This document shows positions 1-9,028 of a DNA stretch of 64,000 bases, in pieces; positions within the stretch are counted from its first letter, which is position 1, and each line of letters opens with the position of its first letter. The stretch comes from Rhizobium oryzihabitans. GTDB lineage: Bacteria; Pseudomonadota; Alphaproteobacteria; Rhizobiales; Rhizobiaceae. The stretch covers positions 1 through 64,000 of the forward strand of contig NZ_CP048635.1 of the NCBI RefSeq assembly GCF_010669145.1, read 5' to 3'. The notes beneath the pieces were generated by a model. The model did no database searches. It was not told where the DNA came from and saw only the letters and a program-made list of their open reading frames with translations. The position numbers and the translations under genes are program-made.

Positions 1-145
1 GCATCAGCAGATTATGCCTGTCAGAGTGTATCCTTCAGCCAAAGCGTTTCGGAGAAATAGAGAGGCCCACCACAAACCCGATTCTATCTCTCCTCCGGTC
101 ACGGCCAGAGGACTTTACCTGTCAGGCCCCGAAATATGAGAGTGA

Positions 146-280
146 CGTCTTTCTCTCACAGCCGGCGCTGGCTCCACTTCAAACCGGGATATTTCCCGGT
201 TCATCGCGGAACAGGGTCAGTATATTTCAGGCAAACAGGGCGGGGATGAACGGGAAACAAAAATCCTTCCTCAAAGCTAA
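146..280 (+). pseudogene. short coding remnant, ART-like pattern (doubtful)
   Basis: A 44-codon open stretch without a clear start ends at a TAA at 278-280. It has protein-like composition with a GSTS motif, then RFIAEQG, then DERETKILP near the end. A serine-threonine-serine motif followed by an ExE motif is the pattern of the last part of mono-ADP-ribosyltransferase toxins, but the first catalytic Arg is not visible and a stop lies at 143-145. A second open frame crosses the same bases (3-311), so the true frame is uncertain. It may be the tail of a decayed gene. The ART reading is only a suggestion. Confidence 0.2.
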
Positions 281-659
281 AGAAGCTAGGGGGGCAGCGT
301 CAATTCGTTGAAAACATACATCCTTTCAAGTCGAAATATGCAGGCGGCAACCATGGCAGCCAGTCAAAACAACTTTTCACTTTGGCTTCATCGACAAGCT
401 AGCATGATTATGTCCACTTCCGGCCCAAACCAGTCATTGTTGCCGAATGCGAAGAGGCAGCTTCGAGCCTCATAGTGGCCATTGACGCTCTGTGATTAAG
501 CGTACAGAAATTACCCCGCTAACGTGAGAGATAACAAGGCGTTATCATGCGTATCGGCATTGGGACCCCGTGCCGATTTGCACCCTGACAAACCCATCGC
601 ACTGTTATAAATGGCAAACAGCGCTTATATCTCAGCGCCACATACGGAATGGCAGCAGC
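281..659. other. non-coding stretch, nothing recognised
   Basis: About 380 bases between the remnant and the HEAT-like gene. Only short open frames without ribosome binding sites occur. A near-direct repeat of GTTATCATGCGTATCGGCAT-type sequence is not convincing, and no tRNA, promoter consensus or repeat could be assigned. I see nothing to annotate here. Confidence 0.5.
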
Positions 660-1681
660 ATGAAAACCAAACCTCCCGTCATGAGTGTTGAATTGAAAGC
701 AGCCCTCAATGCTGTCGGCGAAAAGCTTTATAATGGCAAGGCGCTGCAGGGTGAGGTGGAGGCGGTCATTCGCCTGTTGGATGACCTGTCACCGCTCAGC
801 GTCACTCTTGTGTCAGGGGCCATTCGCAACGAGGCAAACTTGTTCGGTGCGGTCAAAACCCAGCCTTCTGGAAAAGCCTCGTAACACCGCTCAGCCACCG
901 CGACCAGCTGCACAACACACCGGGGTTGGAGCTGCTGTTCCTGTTTCATGGCAATGGCCAGTTGCGTGAACTGGCGCTGGAGAAGATCACGCAAGGGCTT
1001 GTCTCGCCCTTCTGGGTGGCAGCCGTGCTATTTCGCATGAATGACTGGGCGGTGCAGGTGCGCAAAAGCGCCAACCGCTGCGTGGAGCGCGTGCTGCCCG
1101 TCACGCCACCACACCTGCTGGCAAAGGTCGCGCTCACGCTGTTTCCCCGTCAAGGCGAGTGGGGCCGCTGGAATGACGCCGGGCAAACGCTTGCCAGAAG
1201 CCTGATGACGAGACCGGATATCAGCGCGGAGTTTGCAACGCTGCTGATGCCCAATACCGCCGGGCCAGTGCCAACCGCCTTCCGGCTGGCGCTGAGAACC
1301 CCGTGGCTGGATACGTATCTAAGTGACATCGCCAGCCACGCCACAAACCCCATTGTTCGCGCTATTGCCGTGGAAACCCTGCTGCAAGGCACGGCTCGAT
1401 GGCGCTCCGGTTATGAGCACAAGTGGCTGGACAAACGCTACAACATTACCCAACTCGTTCCAGTCTACACCAGCCGAACCCTCGATATTGCCCTACAGCC
1501 GGAACTGATTGCCAAAATGGCAATAACAGACCGCTCCGCCTTCGTGCGCCGCACAGTCCTGCAATGCGCCGACCGCCACACAATTCCCGCAGAACTTTCA
1601 CGCACCTGCGCACAACACCTAACCAACGACCCCGACAAATCCGTGCGGGACCTCGCGGCGTTTATTCTGCGCAAGGGGTGA
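660..1681 (+). pseudogene. HEAT-like helical repeat protein, frameshifted
   Basis: Function not recognised. Two open frames overlap in sense: 660-881 (start MKTKPP) and a second frame open from about 854 to 1681. The second frame continues the protein with FWKSLVTPLSHRDQL directly upstream of its first possible start, so they are one gene of about 340 residues broken by a missing base near 858-863. Adding one C to the CCC run there gives KTPAFWKS. The product is all-helical in appearance, with repeated units such as DWAVQVRKSANRCVERV, NPIVRAIAVETLL, DRSAFVRRTVLQC and DKSVRDLAAFIL, typical of HEAT/armadillo-like repeats. There is no signal peptide or membrane segment. Helical-repeat proteins of this kind often bind partner proteins. 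The ribosome binding site is weak, so the start is uncertain. Confidence 0.5.
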
Positions 1682-2206
1682 GTATGTGCAAGAAGTGGCC
1701 AACCCCAACTTCACCCCTGTGCCTGTCACAGGGGTTCAGGCCAGCTCAAACCGCCGGTAAAGTTGATCGCCAACACCACCGGTTCCGTACACGGACATTC
1801 CCCCGGGCGATCCTCATCCTGTCGTTTGCTGCCAAAACGATCGGCCGCGTTTACCATTGAAGAATGTCAGTTAGTGGCGTGCCATGAAAGAACGTCCGTC
1901 GGCGCATCTTTCCACAAGACATATCGGTCGCCACAGCCGATGTTCTGACGACGATGCTCGATAACGACCACATCGAAGTCCCCTCATGCAATGTCGTGCC
2001 GCGAATTTCAGCTTGGGAAATTTGGAGTGGGAAACGAAGCGCTATCGCATCTCCGTTTCGTCCCGGAGCGTCACTTCACGCCTTTGATCGCACCCGGTTG
2101 CCTTTGCGAAAGTCCAATAGAAGCGACACTTGTCTGCCTGACTTTTGCAACGTCGCAGAATAAGGAGTTTTGCAGCAGCCGCAAAGTCCGCTGATGGCGC
2201 GAGGGA
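1682..2206. other. intergenic stretch, nothing recognised
   Basis: About 525 bases between the HEAT-like gene and a hairpin at 2207-2230. Several 60-70-codon open frames exist, but they overlap each other, lack ribosome binding sites and have no recognisable sequence. No insertion-sequence ends or tRNA were seen. Confidence 0.5.
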
Positions 2207-2230
2207 GACCATCGGCTAGTGCCGATGGTC
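2207..2230 (+). terminator. perfect 10-bp hairpin with T-rich tail
   Basis: GACCATCGGC (2207-2216) and its exact complement at 2221-2230 flank a TAGT loop and are followed by ATTTTGCC. This looks like a weak Rho-independent terminator on the plus strand. It also lies just past the 3' end of the minus-strand recombinase, so it may separate the two convergent units. Confidence 0.45.
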
Positions 2231-2238
2231 ATTTTGCC

Positions 2239-2953
2239 TTATAGTTCGATCTGCTCAGCGATCCTGAGGGCATCATCCACCTCGACGCCGAGATAGCGAA
2301 CGGTGCTTTCCAGCTTCGTATGACCGAGCAGAATCTGGACGGCCCGGAGGTTGCCAGTCTTCTTGTAAATCTGCGCTGCCTTGGTTCGCCTCATGGAGTG
2401 GGTGCCGTAGGCGCTAGCATCAAGTCCGATAGAATCAACCCAACGCTGGACAATCCGCGCGTACTGCCTCGTTGACAGATGCTGAGAGTCTTTCCACCGG
2501 CTTTGGAAACAGATAGCTGCCGCCATTCCTTCGAATGAAGGGAAGCCATGCCACGAGCGCAGTCTTCGTCTGCTCCGTCACCTCAAACTGTACGGGTCGC
2601 TTCGTCTTCTTCTGGATGATGGTGGCTCGATCTCGGATCGAACTACCCGACCATAGGTCCTCAACTCTCAGCTTGACCAGGTCGCGAGCGCGGAGCTTGC
2701 TGTCGATTGCGAGGTTGAAAAGTGCCAGCTCTCGGATGGCCCCGCTCATTTCGAGCCTGACGCGAATCGACCAAACGTTCTTTGGCTGCAGCGGTCGCTT
2801 CTGTCCGACCAAAATTCCCTTGTTCCATGGAAAAAGATTACGCAGTACACATCTAGTCGCTACTCGGCCCAAAGCGGACAAGTACTGTTCCAGAACCTCG
2901 GACTTCACGACGGTGCAAGCTGAGGCTTGTATTGGTAATATGGATGATATCAT
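2239..2953 (-). pseudogene. tyrosine recombinase/integrase, frameshifted
   Basis: Site-specific recombinase of the phage-integrase family, about 200-237 residues when rejoined. The N-terminal part runs from 2953 down to about 2505 (PWNKG, then LRARDLVKLRVEDL with the first catalytic Arg, then KKTKRPVQF with the beta-hairpin Lys). The C-terminal part runs from about 2515 to 2239 (HSMRR with His and Arg, LLGHT, and VRYLG with the Tyr nucleophile). The join is at SYLFP/SRW near 2508-2512. Skipping one base of the AAA run on the coding strand restores FPSRW, which is what this family normally shows. All catalytic residues are therefore encoded, but in two frames. The length lacks an Arm/core-binding domain, as in short recombinases of accessory islands. 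The start is unclear: homology begins near PWNKG, while the nearest ATG is at 2953. Confidence 0.75.
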
Positions 2954-2987
2954 CTATCCCGAGTAACGATTTGGAAGGGAGAATTGT

Positions 2988-4399
2988 ATGGGAGGTGAAA
3001 CGGTGGTCGAGCAGGAAGCAAAACAGACGCGGTATGAGCGGTACGTCGAGGAGATCACCGAGGACATAACAAATACCGTGCAAGAGTTTGGGGTTCAGCC
3101 GATTCTGTTCGTCGGCTCGGGGCTAACGAAGCGCTACATGGACGGGCCGTCTTGGGAGGAGCTGCTCGGCTATCTCGCCGACAAGTGCTCGACAATCGAC
3201 AAAGGACTTGGCTTCTACAAGCAATCCTTGGGTCATCCGATCCAGATCGGGCAGGAGTTTTCGAAACTCTACCAAGACTGGGCGTGGGCCGCGGGAAACA
3301 ACGAATTCCCCAAGGAAATGTTTGGCGATAACGTCAATAAGCATTCGTATATCAAGTACAAGATTGCTGAGTTTTTCAAGGGCATAAAGCCGGGGCGATC
3401 ACTGGATTGAAAGCTGACTGCCAGCCTGAGATTGATGCGCTAGCCAAGATCAAGCCGCATGCAATCATCACCACCAATTATGACGAAATGCTAGAGATGA
3501 TCTTCCCTGACCATGAAAGGATCGTCGGACAGCAGCTTTTAAAAGGACAGCAGGTCTGCATCGGCGAGCTATACAAGATTCACGGCTGCGTGACTGACCA
3601 CGATAGCCTCGTCTTCACGAAAGACGACTACGCCGAGTGGCAGAAGAAGAAGAAGTTTCTAAGCGCCAAGCTGCTGACCTTCTTTAACGAGCATCCGCTG
3701 ATTTTCATCGGGTACAACGCCGGCGATCCGAATATTAAGGCGATCCTCTCAGACATAGACGAAGCACTTCCCGAAAAAGGAGGCATGATACCGAACGTCT
3801 ACATTCTCCAGTGGGACCCCAACCTGAAAGATGACAGCTGGCCGCAGCGCGATAGGATAATACCGACGGAAGACGACCGAAGCGTGCGAGTAAAGATGAT
3901 CGTCGCTTCCGATTTTAGTTGGGTTTTCGACGCATTCGCTGCTAATCCGGCACTTGCTCACGTCAACACAAAGGTCCTCCGGGCTCTCATGGCTCGGTCT
4001 TATGAGCTTGTCCGAACCGACATCCCGCGGATGACCGTGGAAGCTGACTTTAAGATGCTAACATCGGCCGTCGAAAGCTCCGATTCCTTCGCTCGGCTCT
4101 TTGGCATCGCCAACATTAACAACTATAGTGCGGCCGGTGCGTACCACCCCATTAGCCTCACGGAGGTTGGAAAGGCACTGGGGTACAAGGGCTGGCATTC
4201 AGCCGATTCCCTTATTTACCGAGTTTCCCAGAAGAAAGGCGTCGACATCAAGAAAAGCGACAACCGCTACCATCGCGCAGAGAAGGTAAATAAAACCGTC
4301 TTCCACAAATACAGCGCAGACGCGATCGAACTGTTGAGGAAAGAGCGGGATGGCGAAGAGTATGAGCTCGACATGGGGATTCCTGCCGAAGCCAAATGA
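2988..4399 (+). pseudogene. SIR2-family NADase-like protein with C-terminal helical domain, frameshifted
   Basis: Likely NAD-degrading effector of the SIR2_2 type used in anti-phage abortive infection. The start ATG at 2988 has an AGGGAG site. One frame covers 2988-3392 and the other about 3392-4399. Adding one G to the GGGG run at 3392-3395 gives a continuous 470-residue protein (GIKP then GAITGLK). Visible SIR2 landmarks in the restored numbering are FVGSGL near 42-47 (nucleotide loop), TTNYD at 162-166, KIHG with candidate catalytic His199, and IGYNAGDPNI at 241-250. Residues about 385-455 form a separate region (ISLTEVGKALGY, then SQKKGVDIKKSDNRYH, then KYSADAIELL) that I cannot assign, although it looks like a helix-turn-helix/phage-repressor fold. 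It lies next to an integrase, which suits a mobile defence gene. No signal peptide or membrane segment is present. Confidence 0.7.
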
Positions 4400-4838
4400 T
4401 AATGTCGTCAGCGCTGTCTAAGGCCCGCTTCCCAAGTGATCCGACACGTCGGCCAACACCGGGCTCTCGCTTATGTCCGCTGTTGGCGCAATCCGGCCAA
4501 GACAGCCATCGACCCAAATCGCCGAGCCGCAGAGAAAGTCTCCCCCTTTGGGCAGGGCTCATCTGCGGTACGCCTTACGTCATCCTGCATCGCAATTATA
4601 TTGTCGTTCACCGTTACACAGGCAGCCCCACGCATTCGGCCCTCGGAACGCAATCCTAGAATCCCGATAACAACAAACTCCAAACCGAACACCGAGCTTA
4701 ATCTGCTGGACGGAGGGCTTATGGAGACAAACCTCGACCACATTTCACGGCGTCTCCGCGCAGGTCAGCGGTGGCAGCAATATCATGCTCAAGACACGGC
4801 CACCCATTGTGCAACGCACAAAATTCGGAGGAATAGGC
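4400..4838. other. intergenic stretch without recognised gene
   Basis: About 440 bases between the SIR2-like gene and the small ORF ahead of the MFS gene. Open frames of 60-167 codons occur in several registers, but none has a good ribosome binding site or recognisable protein sequence. I treat them as chance. Confidence 0.45.
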
Positions 4839-4886
4839 ATGAAATTCGGATTTTTAGATACATATCATCCGGAAAAATTCGTCTAA
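4839..4886 (+). CDS. 15-codon small ORF upstream of MFS gene
   Basis: ATG at 4839 is preceded by a strong CGGAGGAAT site at normal spacing and followed by MKFGFLDTYHPEKFV and a TAA at 4884-4886. It sits 27 bases before the MFS start. It could be a leader peptide, or the leftover 5' end of a deleted gene: the first residues resemble the N-terminus of luciferase-like flavin monooxygenases. Function is unknown. I record it because the ribosome binding site is better than that of many real genes here. Confidence 0.3.
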   Translation: MKFGFLDTYHPEKFV

Positions 4887-4913
4887 AACTCTCCCAACTC
4901 AAGGAGAGAGACC

Positions 4914-6121
4914 ATGACGGACACGACATCAGAATTTGATGGGTCAACAATTGCCCTGGAGGCCGCCGAGGAACCCGCGTGGACCGCTGCGACCTGGTTC
5001 GCGGTTCTTTCGATGGCGGCCACCAGTTTTGCGCTGGTATCGGCCGAGTTCCTGCCTGCGGGATTGTTGACGCCCATGGCGCGCGATCTCGGCATTACCG
5101 AGGGTACAGCCGGGCAGGTTGTGACGGCGACAGCTTCCGTAGGCGCCGTGACGGCTTTGCTGAGCAATGTTCTCATCGGCAAACTGAACCGCAAGACCGT
5201 GCTTGTCGGTCTTAGCGCGCTGGCGATTGGCTCCAACATTCTCGCATCAGTTGCTGCCGATTTCTGGCTATTGTTGGTGGGTCGGGCGGGACTGGGGATT
5301 GCGCTCAGCGGTTTCTGGGCGCTTTCGGTTGCGGTTGTAGCGCGGCTCGTTGGCGCGAATTCGACCGGGCGCGGTATGGCTATCGTCACCCTCGGCGTTT
5401 CGCTTGCCACCATCGCCGCCCCTTCAATGGGCGCCTTGATCAGCGACTGGCTGGGATGGCGCATCGCCATGTCTATGACGGCGGGGCTCGCCATAATTGC
5501 CATGCTGCTGCAGATACTCAGCCTGCCATCGCTGCCGGCAAGTACGAGCAACAGTCTTTCCGATGTTCTGCGGCTGACGCGGCGGCGCAGCGTTCAACTG
5601 GGGATGCTGGCAATCCTCTTGCTGATGACGGGCATTTTGCCGGTTCGGTCTATGTGCGTCCCTTCCTCGAACAGGTGACGCTGCTTGACACCACGCCAAT
5701 TGCTCTTGCCCTGCTCGGCTTTGGCGTCGCTTCCGTGATCGGCAATGTGCTGGGGGGCCGGATGGCTGACACCAGTATCCGCCTCGCACTTATCGTTACC
5801 GCCGCCCTGATGGCATTTGCGACAATCGCCCTCGTTGTCTGGGGTGTTCATACCGGTGCCGCATTTGCTCTCGTCGCTCTTTGGGGTCTTGCCTTCGGCA
5901 TGGCGCCTGTGGTGCTACCCACCAACCTTTCCCGCGGCGCACCCGATGCGCTGGAGGCAGCAGGCAGCCTGATGGTCGTTTCCTTTCAGGTGGCCATCAG
6001 TATCGGTGCGGTTTTTGGCGGCTATATCGTTGACTCCTACGGTGCTACGGCTCCGCTGGCGCTGACCGCGATACTGGCTGCATCCACGGTGGCTCTGGCC
6101 CTGCTGCAGCGCCCCGAATGA
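4914..6121 (+). pseudogene. MFS efflux transporter (NepI/arabinose-efflux type), frameshifted
   Basis: Twelve-helix major facilitator exporter of the drug/sugar/nucleoside efflux group, 402 residues when rejoined. The start ATG has an AAGGAGAG site. The first frame (4914 to about 5635) covers the N-terminal half, including SAEFLPAGLL in helix 1, GKLNRK in the helix 2-3 loop and SGFWALSVAVVARL. The second frame (about 5632-6121) carries the C-terminal half (FAGSVYVRPFLEQV to LLQRPE). The break is at the GGG run near 5631-5633, and one extra G gives MTGHFAGSVYV. The AEFLP motif and the length fit NepI/YdhP-type permeases, but the substrate cannot be read from sequence. It is convergent with the cyclase gene. 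Confidence 0.8.
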
Positions 6122-6271
6122 TCACAGCCTTGCCGCCTGCCATCATCTGGAGCAAGGCGTCTGATCAAGCGCAATTGTGCTGGCGTTGCCTGCGCCAGCA
6201 CGCGGGTTTCCACGCTTGCCGTTACCGGCAGGCGGTTTCGTCGTGATCGCATTCGATGCGAGCAACCGTTA

Positions 6272-7084
6272 TTAGTGCAGCCACTCGCAACGATAGGCGA
6301 GGACCGGCTCGGCGAAGCCTTTCAGCCTGTAACGATCCCCATGCACGAGGACATCGGCGCTGCCATATTCCTGCAGGGTCTTGTCCGATATCAGGATTTG
6401 ATCGCTCTCGGCGGCGGCGCAAAGCCTTGCGGCCAGTTGCACGGTCGTGCCGAAGAAATCATTGCTGTCTTCGATTGGCTCACCACAATCCAGCCCGATG
6501 CGGATGTGGATGGGTTCGCCGCTATCGATGTTGTAGCGATGGAACTCGCGCTGGATATCAATGGCGCAATCCACCGCAAATGGGATGGAGGCGAACACGG
6601 CCATGATGCCATCTCCGGTGTGCTTGACCTCCCGTCCCGAGCGCCGCCCCAGACAGCCACGCACGAGAGCATCGTGCGCCCTGATGAGTTCCGCCGCCAT
6701 ACGATCGCCGAGGCGGGCCGTCATTTCGGTTGAGCCGACTATATCCGTGAACAGGATCGCACGGTGGCCGGCATCCATTTTTTTCGTGGCGGCCACGACC
6801 GCCACGGGATCCTGTATGCGCCCGAGAAATGCTTCTACGGCCGACAGGGCGACTTCCACCACTTCGCTGGCGATAAAGCCGTGGGCTTCCCGATGCACGC
6901 ATTGCGCGGTTTCAGCATCCGGAGCATCGATAAGGCAAAAGGCGGTGCCGCGCCTCTCATCAAACCAGTAGGTTAAAAACCTGACGCCGTACTGATCCTG
7001 GATGTTGAGATCTTTAAGGTGTGCCGCGGCGATATCCGCCGCTGAAACTCCGGCAAGCTCGTGCCGGTCCATGAAGATAGGCAT
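6272..7084 (-). CDS. DUF4242-class III adenylate/guanylate cyclase fusion
   Basis: A 270-residue cytoplasmic protein. Residues 1 to about 75 match the small ferredoxin-like DUF4242/SCO4226 type of domain (MPIFMDRHEL, then GVRFLTYWFDE, then VHREAHG). Residues about 105-265 form a class III nucleotide cyclase catalytic domain with ILFTDIVGST (metal-binding Asp114) and HTGDGIMAVF (Asp158), ending in YRLKGFAEPV. It should make cAMP from ATP; guanylate specificity cannot be excluded. No membrane segment, HAMP or response-regulator receiver is present, so the DUF4242 part is the only candidate sensor. The start is fixed by a GGGAGGAAA site just upstream. The gene is divergent from the methyltransferase across a 240-bp gap. 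Confidence 0.85.
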   Translation of the reverse strand: MPIFMDRHELAGVSAADIAAAHLKDLNIQDQYGVRFLTYWFDERRGTAFCLIDAPDAETAQCVHREAHGFIASEVVEVALSAVEAFLGRIQDPVAVVAATKKMDAGHRAILFTDIVGSTEMTARLGDRMAAELIRAHDALVRGCLGRRSGREVKHTGDGIMAVFASIPFAVDCAIDIQREFHRYNIDSGEPIHIRIGLDCGEPIEDSNDFFGTTVQLAARLCAAAESDQILISDKTLQEYGSADVLVHGDRYRLKGFAEPVLAYRCEWLH

Positions 7085-7324
7085 TGGTTTCCTCCCGAGA
7101 GTATATCGTTGCCTGCTCTTCCAGCCAGTTTACGACTTCCCCAAACCATCGTCTATCGCCCGCGTGGGTGACCCTGACATAAGGGCCTCACCGGAAAGGG
7201 CGATGGTCGTTCGCGTGACAATTTCGGGGCATTCGGCTATGTTACGTGGTCTACGAGCATTCACTGACGCAATCAATTTGCGGTCAGCCTTTGCCCGCCA
7301 ACGAAGCGAATTGGGGGGAATGCG

Positions 7325-8388
7325 ATGACACAGCTCGACGAAACAAAACTACATTCTTTCATTGGTAAAATGCTGGGTGACCTCGGAGGTGCCTTCAGCG
7401 TTCCGACCGTCAGGATCGGCTTGAGGCTGGGCCTGTTCGATGCGCTGCATCGGGTGGGGCCGGTGACCTCCGCAGGCCTGGCGGCGGCTTCTGGCGGCCT
7501 TTCCGAGCGATATGTGAGGGAGTGGGCGCTGGCACAGGCGGCGAACGGCTATATCGACTATGACAGCGGTTCCGAGATGTTCAGCCTCTCACCCGAGCAG
7601 GCGATGGTGTTCGTCAACAAGGACAGCCCCGTCTATCTGGAAGGCGCTTTCGATCTGGTGGCCGCGATGATCGAGGGAGAGCCGAAGGTTGAGCGCAGCT
7701 TCCGCACCGGCGGCGGGGTGCGGTGGGGAGACACGGCAGGGTGCCTGTTCTGCGCAACGGGTGCGTTCTTCCGGCCGGGATATGTGAACAATATCGTGCA
7801 ATCGTGGCTGCCTGCCCTTCAGGGCGTGGAGGAGAAGCTGGTGAAAGGCGCCAAGGTGGCCGATGTCGGCTGTGGCGTTGGCTTCTCGACGATTCTCATG
7901 GCCGAGGCTTATCGCAACGCCAGCTTCATCGGTTACGACTTCCATGAGCCATCCATAGAAGAGGCGAACAAACATGCCCGAAGCCATGGGGTGGACGACC
8001 GGGTGAAGTTCGTGGCGGCGACGGCCAAGGACATCAGGGATACAGATTTCGATCTCATCACCAGTTACGACTGTCTGCACGATATGGGGGATCCGCGTGG
8101 CTGTGCGGGGCATATGTCGCGCATTCTCAAACAGGACGGCACCTGGATGATCGTCGAGCCCATTGCGGGCGACCGCCCGGCGGACAATATGAACCCCGTC
8201 GGCCGCCTCTACTACAATGCATCCACCATGATCTGCGTGCCGACATCGCTTGACCAGGAGGTGGGTGAAGGATTGGGGCGCAGGCCGGGGAAACGAAGCT
8301 TTCCGAGGTCATCCGCTCGGGTGGCTTTACCCATGTCAGGCGGGCCTTTACCGGGCCTTTCAACATGGTGCTGGAGGCGCGGGCCTAG
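7325..8388 (+). pseudogene. SAM-dependent methyltransferase with N-terminal winged helix, frameshifted near 3' end
   Basis: A class I methyltransferase of about 354 residues. Residues 1-100 resemble the dimerisation/winged-helix part of O-methyltransferases (VRIGLRLGLFDALH). The Rossmann SAM site is VADVGCGVGFSTILMAEA, followed by acidic FIGYDFHEPS and the DLITSYDCLHDM strand. The ATG at 7325 has a GGGGGGAA site. After about codon 317 the frame as written runs into unrelated sequence until 8854. Adding one G to the GGGG run at 8276-8279 instead gives GAQAGETKLSEVI, then RSGGFTHVRRAFTG, then NMVLEARA and a TAG at 8386-8388, which is the normal end of this family. The substrate is unknown. Confidence 0.78.
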
Positions 8389-8443
8389 GAGGTTCTGCAG
8401 GGCCGAGCCCGGTGAAAATGGTTCCAGCTGGTGGTGGCGGGGC

Positions 8444-8902
8444 TCAGATGCGCCGGGCCTTGATCGTGTTCATGACGAAGCTGGTCTCGATGGTATCGAC
8501 GCATTTCAGCTTGGCGATCTTCTCCTTGATGAAGCGCTCATAATCCTCCAGCCCGCCGCACATGACCTTCAGCATATAGTCCTTCGAACCGGTGACGAGG
8601 TGACATTCGAGAACCTCGTCCCAGTCCAGAACGGCGGCTTCGAACATGCGGATTTCATCATCGTGCTGGCGGCTGAGGCGGATGGAGGCAAGGGCGGTCA
8701 TGGTCCATCCCTCGATGGCCGGATCGACGACCGCGGAATAACCTTTGATCACCCCGATCTCTTCCAGCCGTCGCAGCCGGCGCAGGCAGGCGGATGCCGA
8801 CAGGCCGACCCGCTCGGCCAGTTCATTGTTGGTGATCCTCGCATCGGCGGATAATTCTTTCAGAATCCGTCTATCGACCACATCTGCAATTTTCTGCGAC
8901 AT
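8444..8902 (-). CDS. Lrp/AsnC-family transcriptional regulator
   Basis: A 152-residue feast/famine regulator. The N-terminal helix-turn-helix (DRRILKELSADARITNNELAERVGLS) is followed by the RAM ligand-binding domain (ECHLVTGSKDYMLKVMC). I chose the ATG at 8902 (MSQKIADVV) because an adenine-rich CGGAG site precedes it; an upstream ATG at 8941 has no such site. It is divergent from the PLP lyase gene over 126 bp. In this family that arrangement usually means direct control of the neighbour by an amino acid such as methionine, which is an inference here. Confidence 0.9.
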   Translation of the reverse strand: MSQKIADVVDRRILKELSADARITNNELAERVGLSASACLRRLRRLEEIGVIKGYSAVVDPAIEGWTMTALASIRLSRQHDDEIRMFEAAVLDWDEVLECHLVTGSKDYMLKVMCGGLEDYERFIKEKIAKLKCVDTIETSFVMNTIKARRI

Positions 8903-9028
8903 AAATGGAAATTCTCCGCAATATATTGCTTTATCAGACATATATACGCTTCAGAATGCAAGGTATTTCGGCTGGATTGCATGTAAGCTGCGGAGAGTTC
9001 AAAGCCTGTCGAGGAGGATCTACCGGAC

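Noticed and set aside
1763..2194. Overlapping 60-70-codon open frames in the 1.7-2.2 kb gap
   Set aside because: No start signals, no protein-like sequence, and mutual overlap.
3380..3410. Programmed ribosomal frameshift in the SIR2-like gene
   Set aside because: There is no slippery heptamer or downstream pseudoknot, and the same kind of G/C-run break occurs in unrelated genes. Sequence error or mutation is simpler.
4396..4939. Open frames of 65-167 codons between the SIR2-like and MFS genes
   Set aside because: Composition is not protein-like and there are no ribosome binding sites. Only the 15-codon ORF at 4839 has a proper site.
8389..8854. Extended methyltransferase C-terminus reaching 8854
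   Set aside because: This tail exists only because of the frameshift near 8276. It overlaps the Lrp gene antisense and has no family similarity, whereas the restored frame ends at 8388 as expected.
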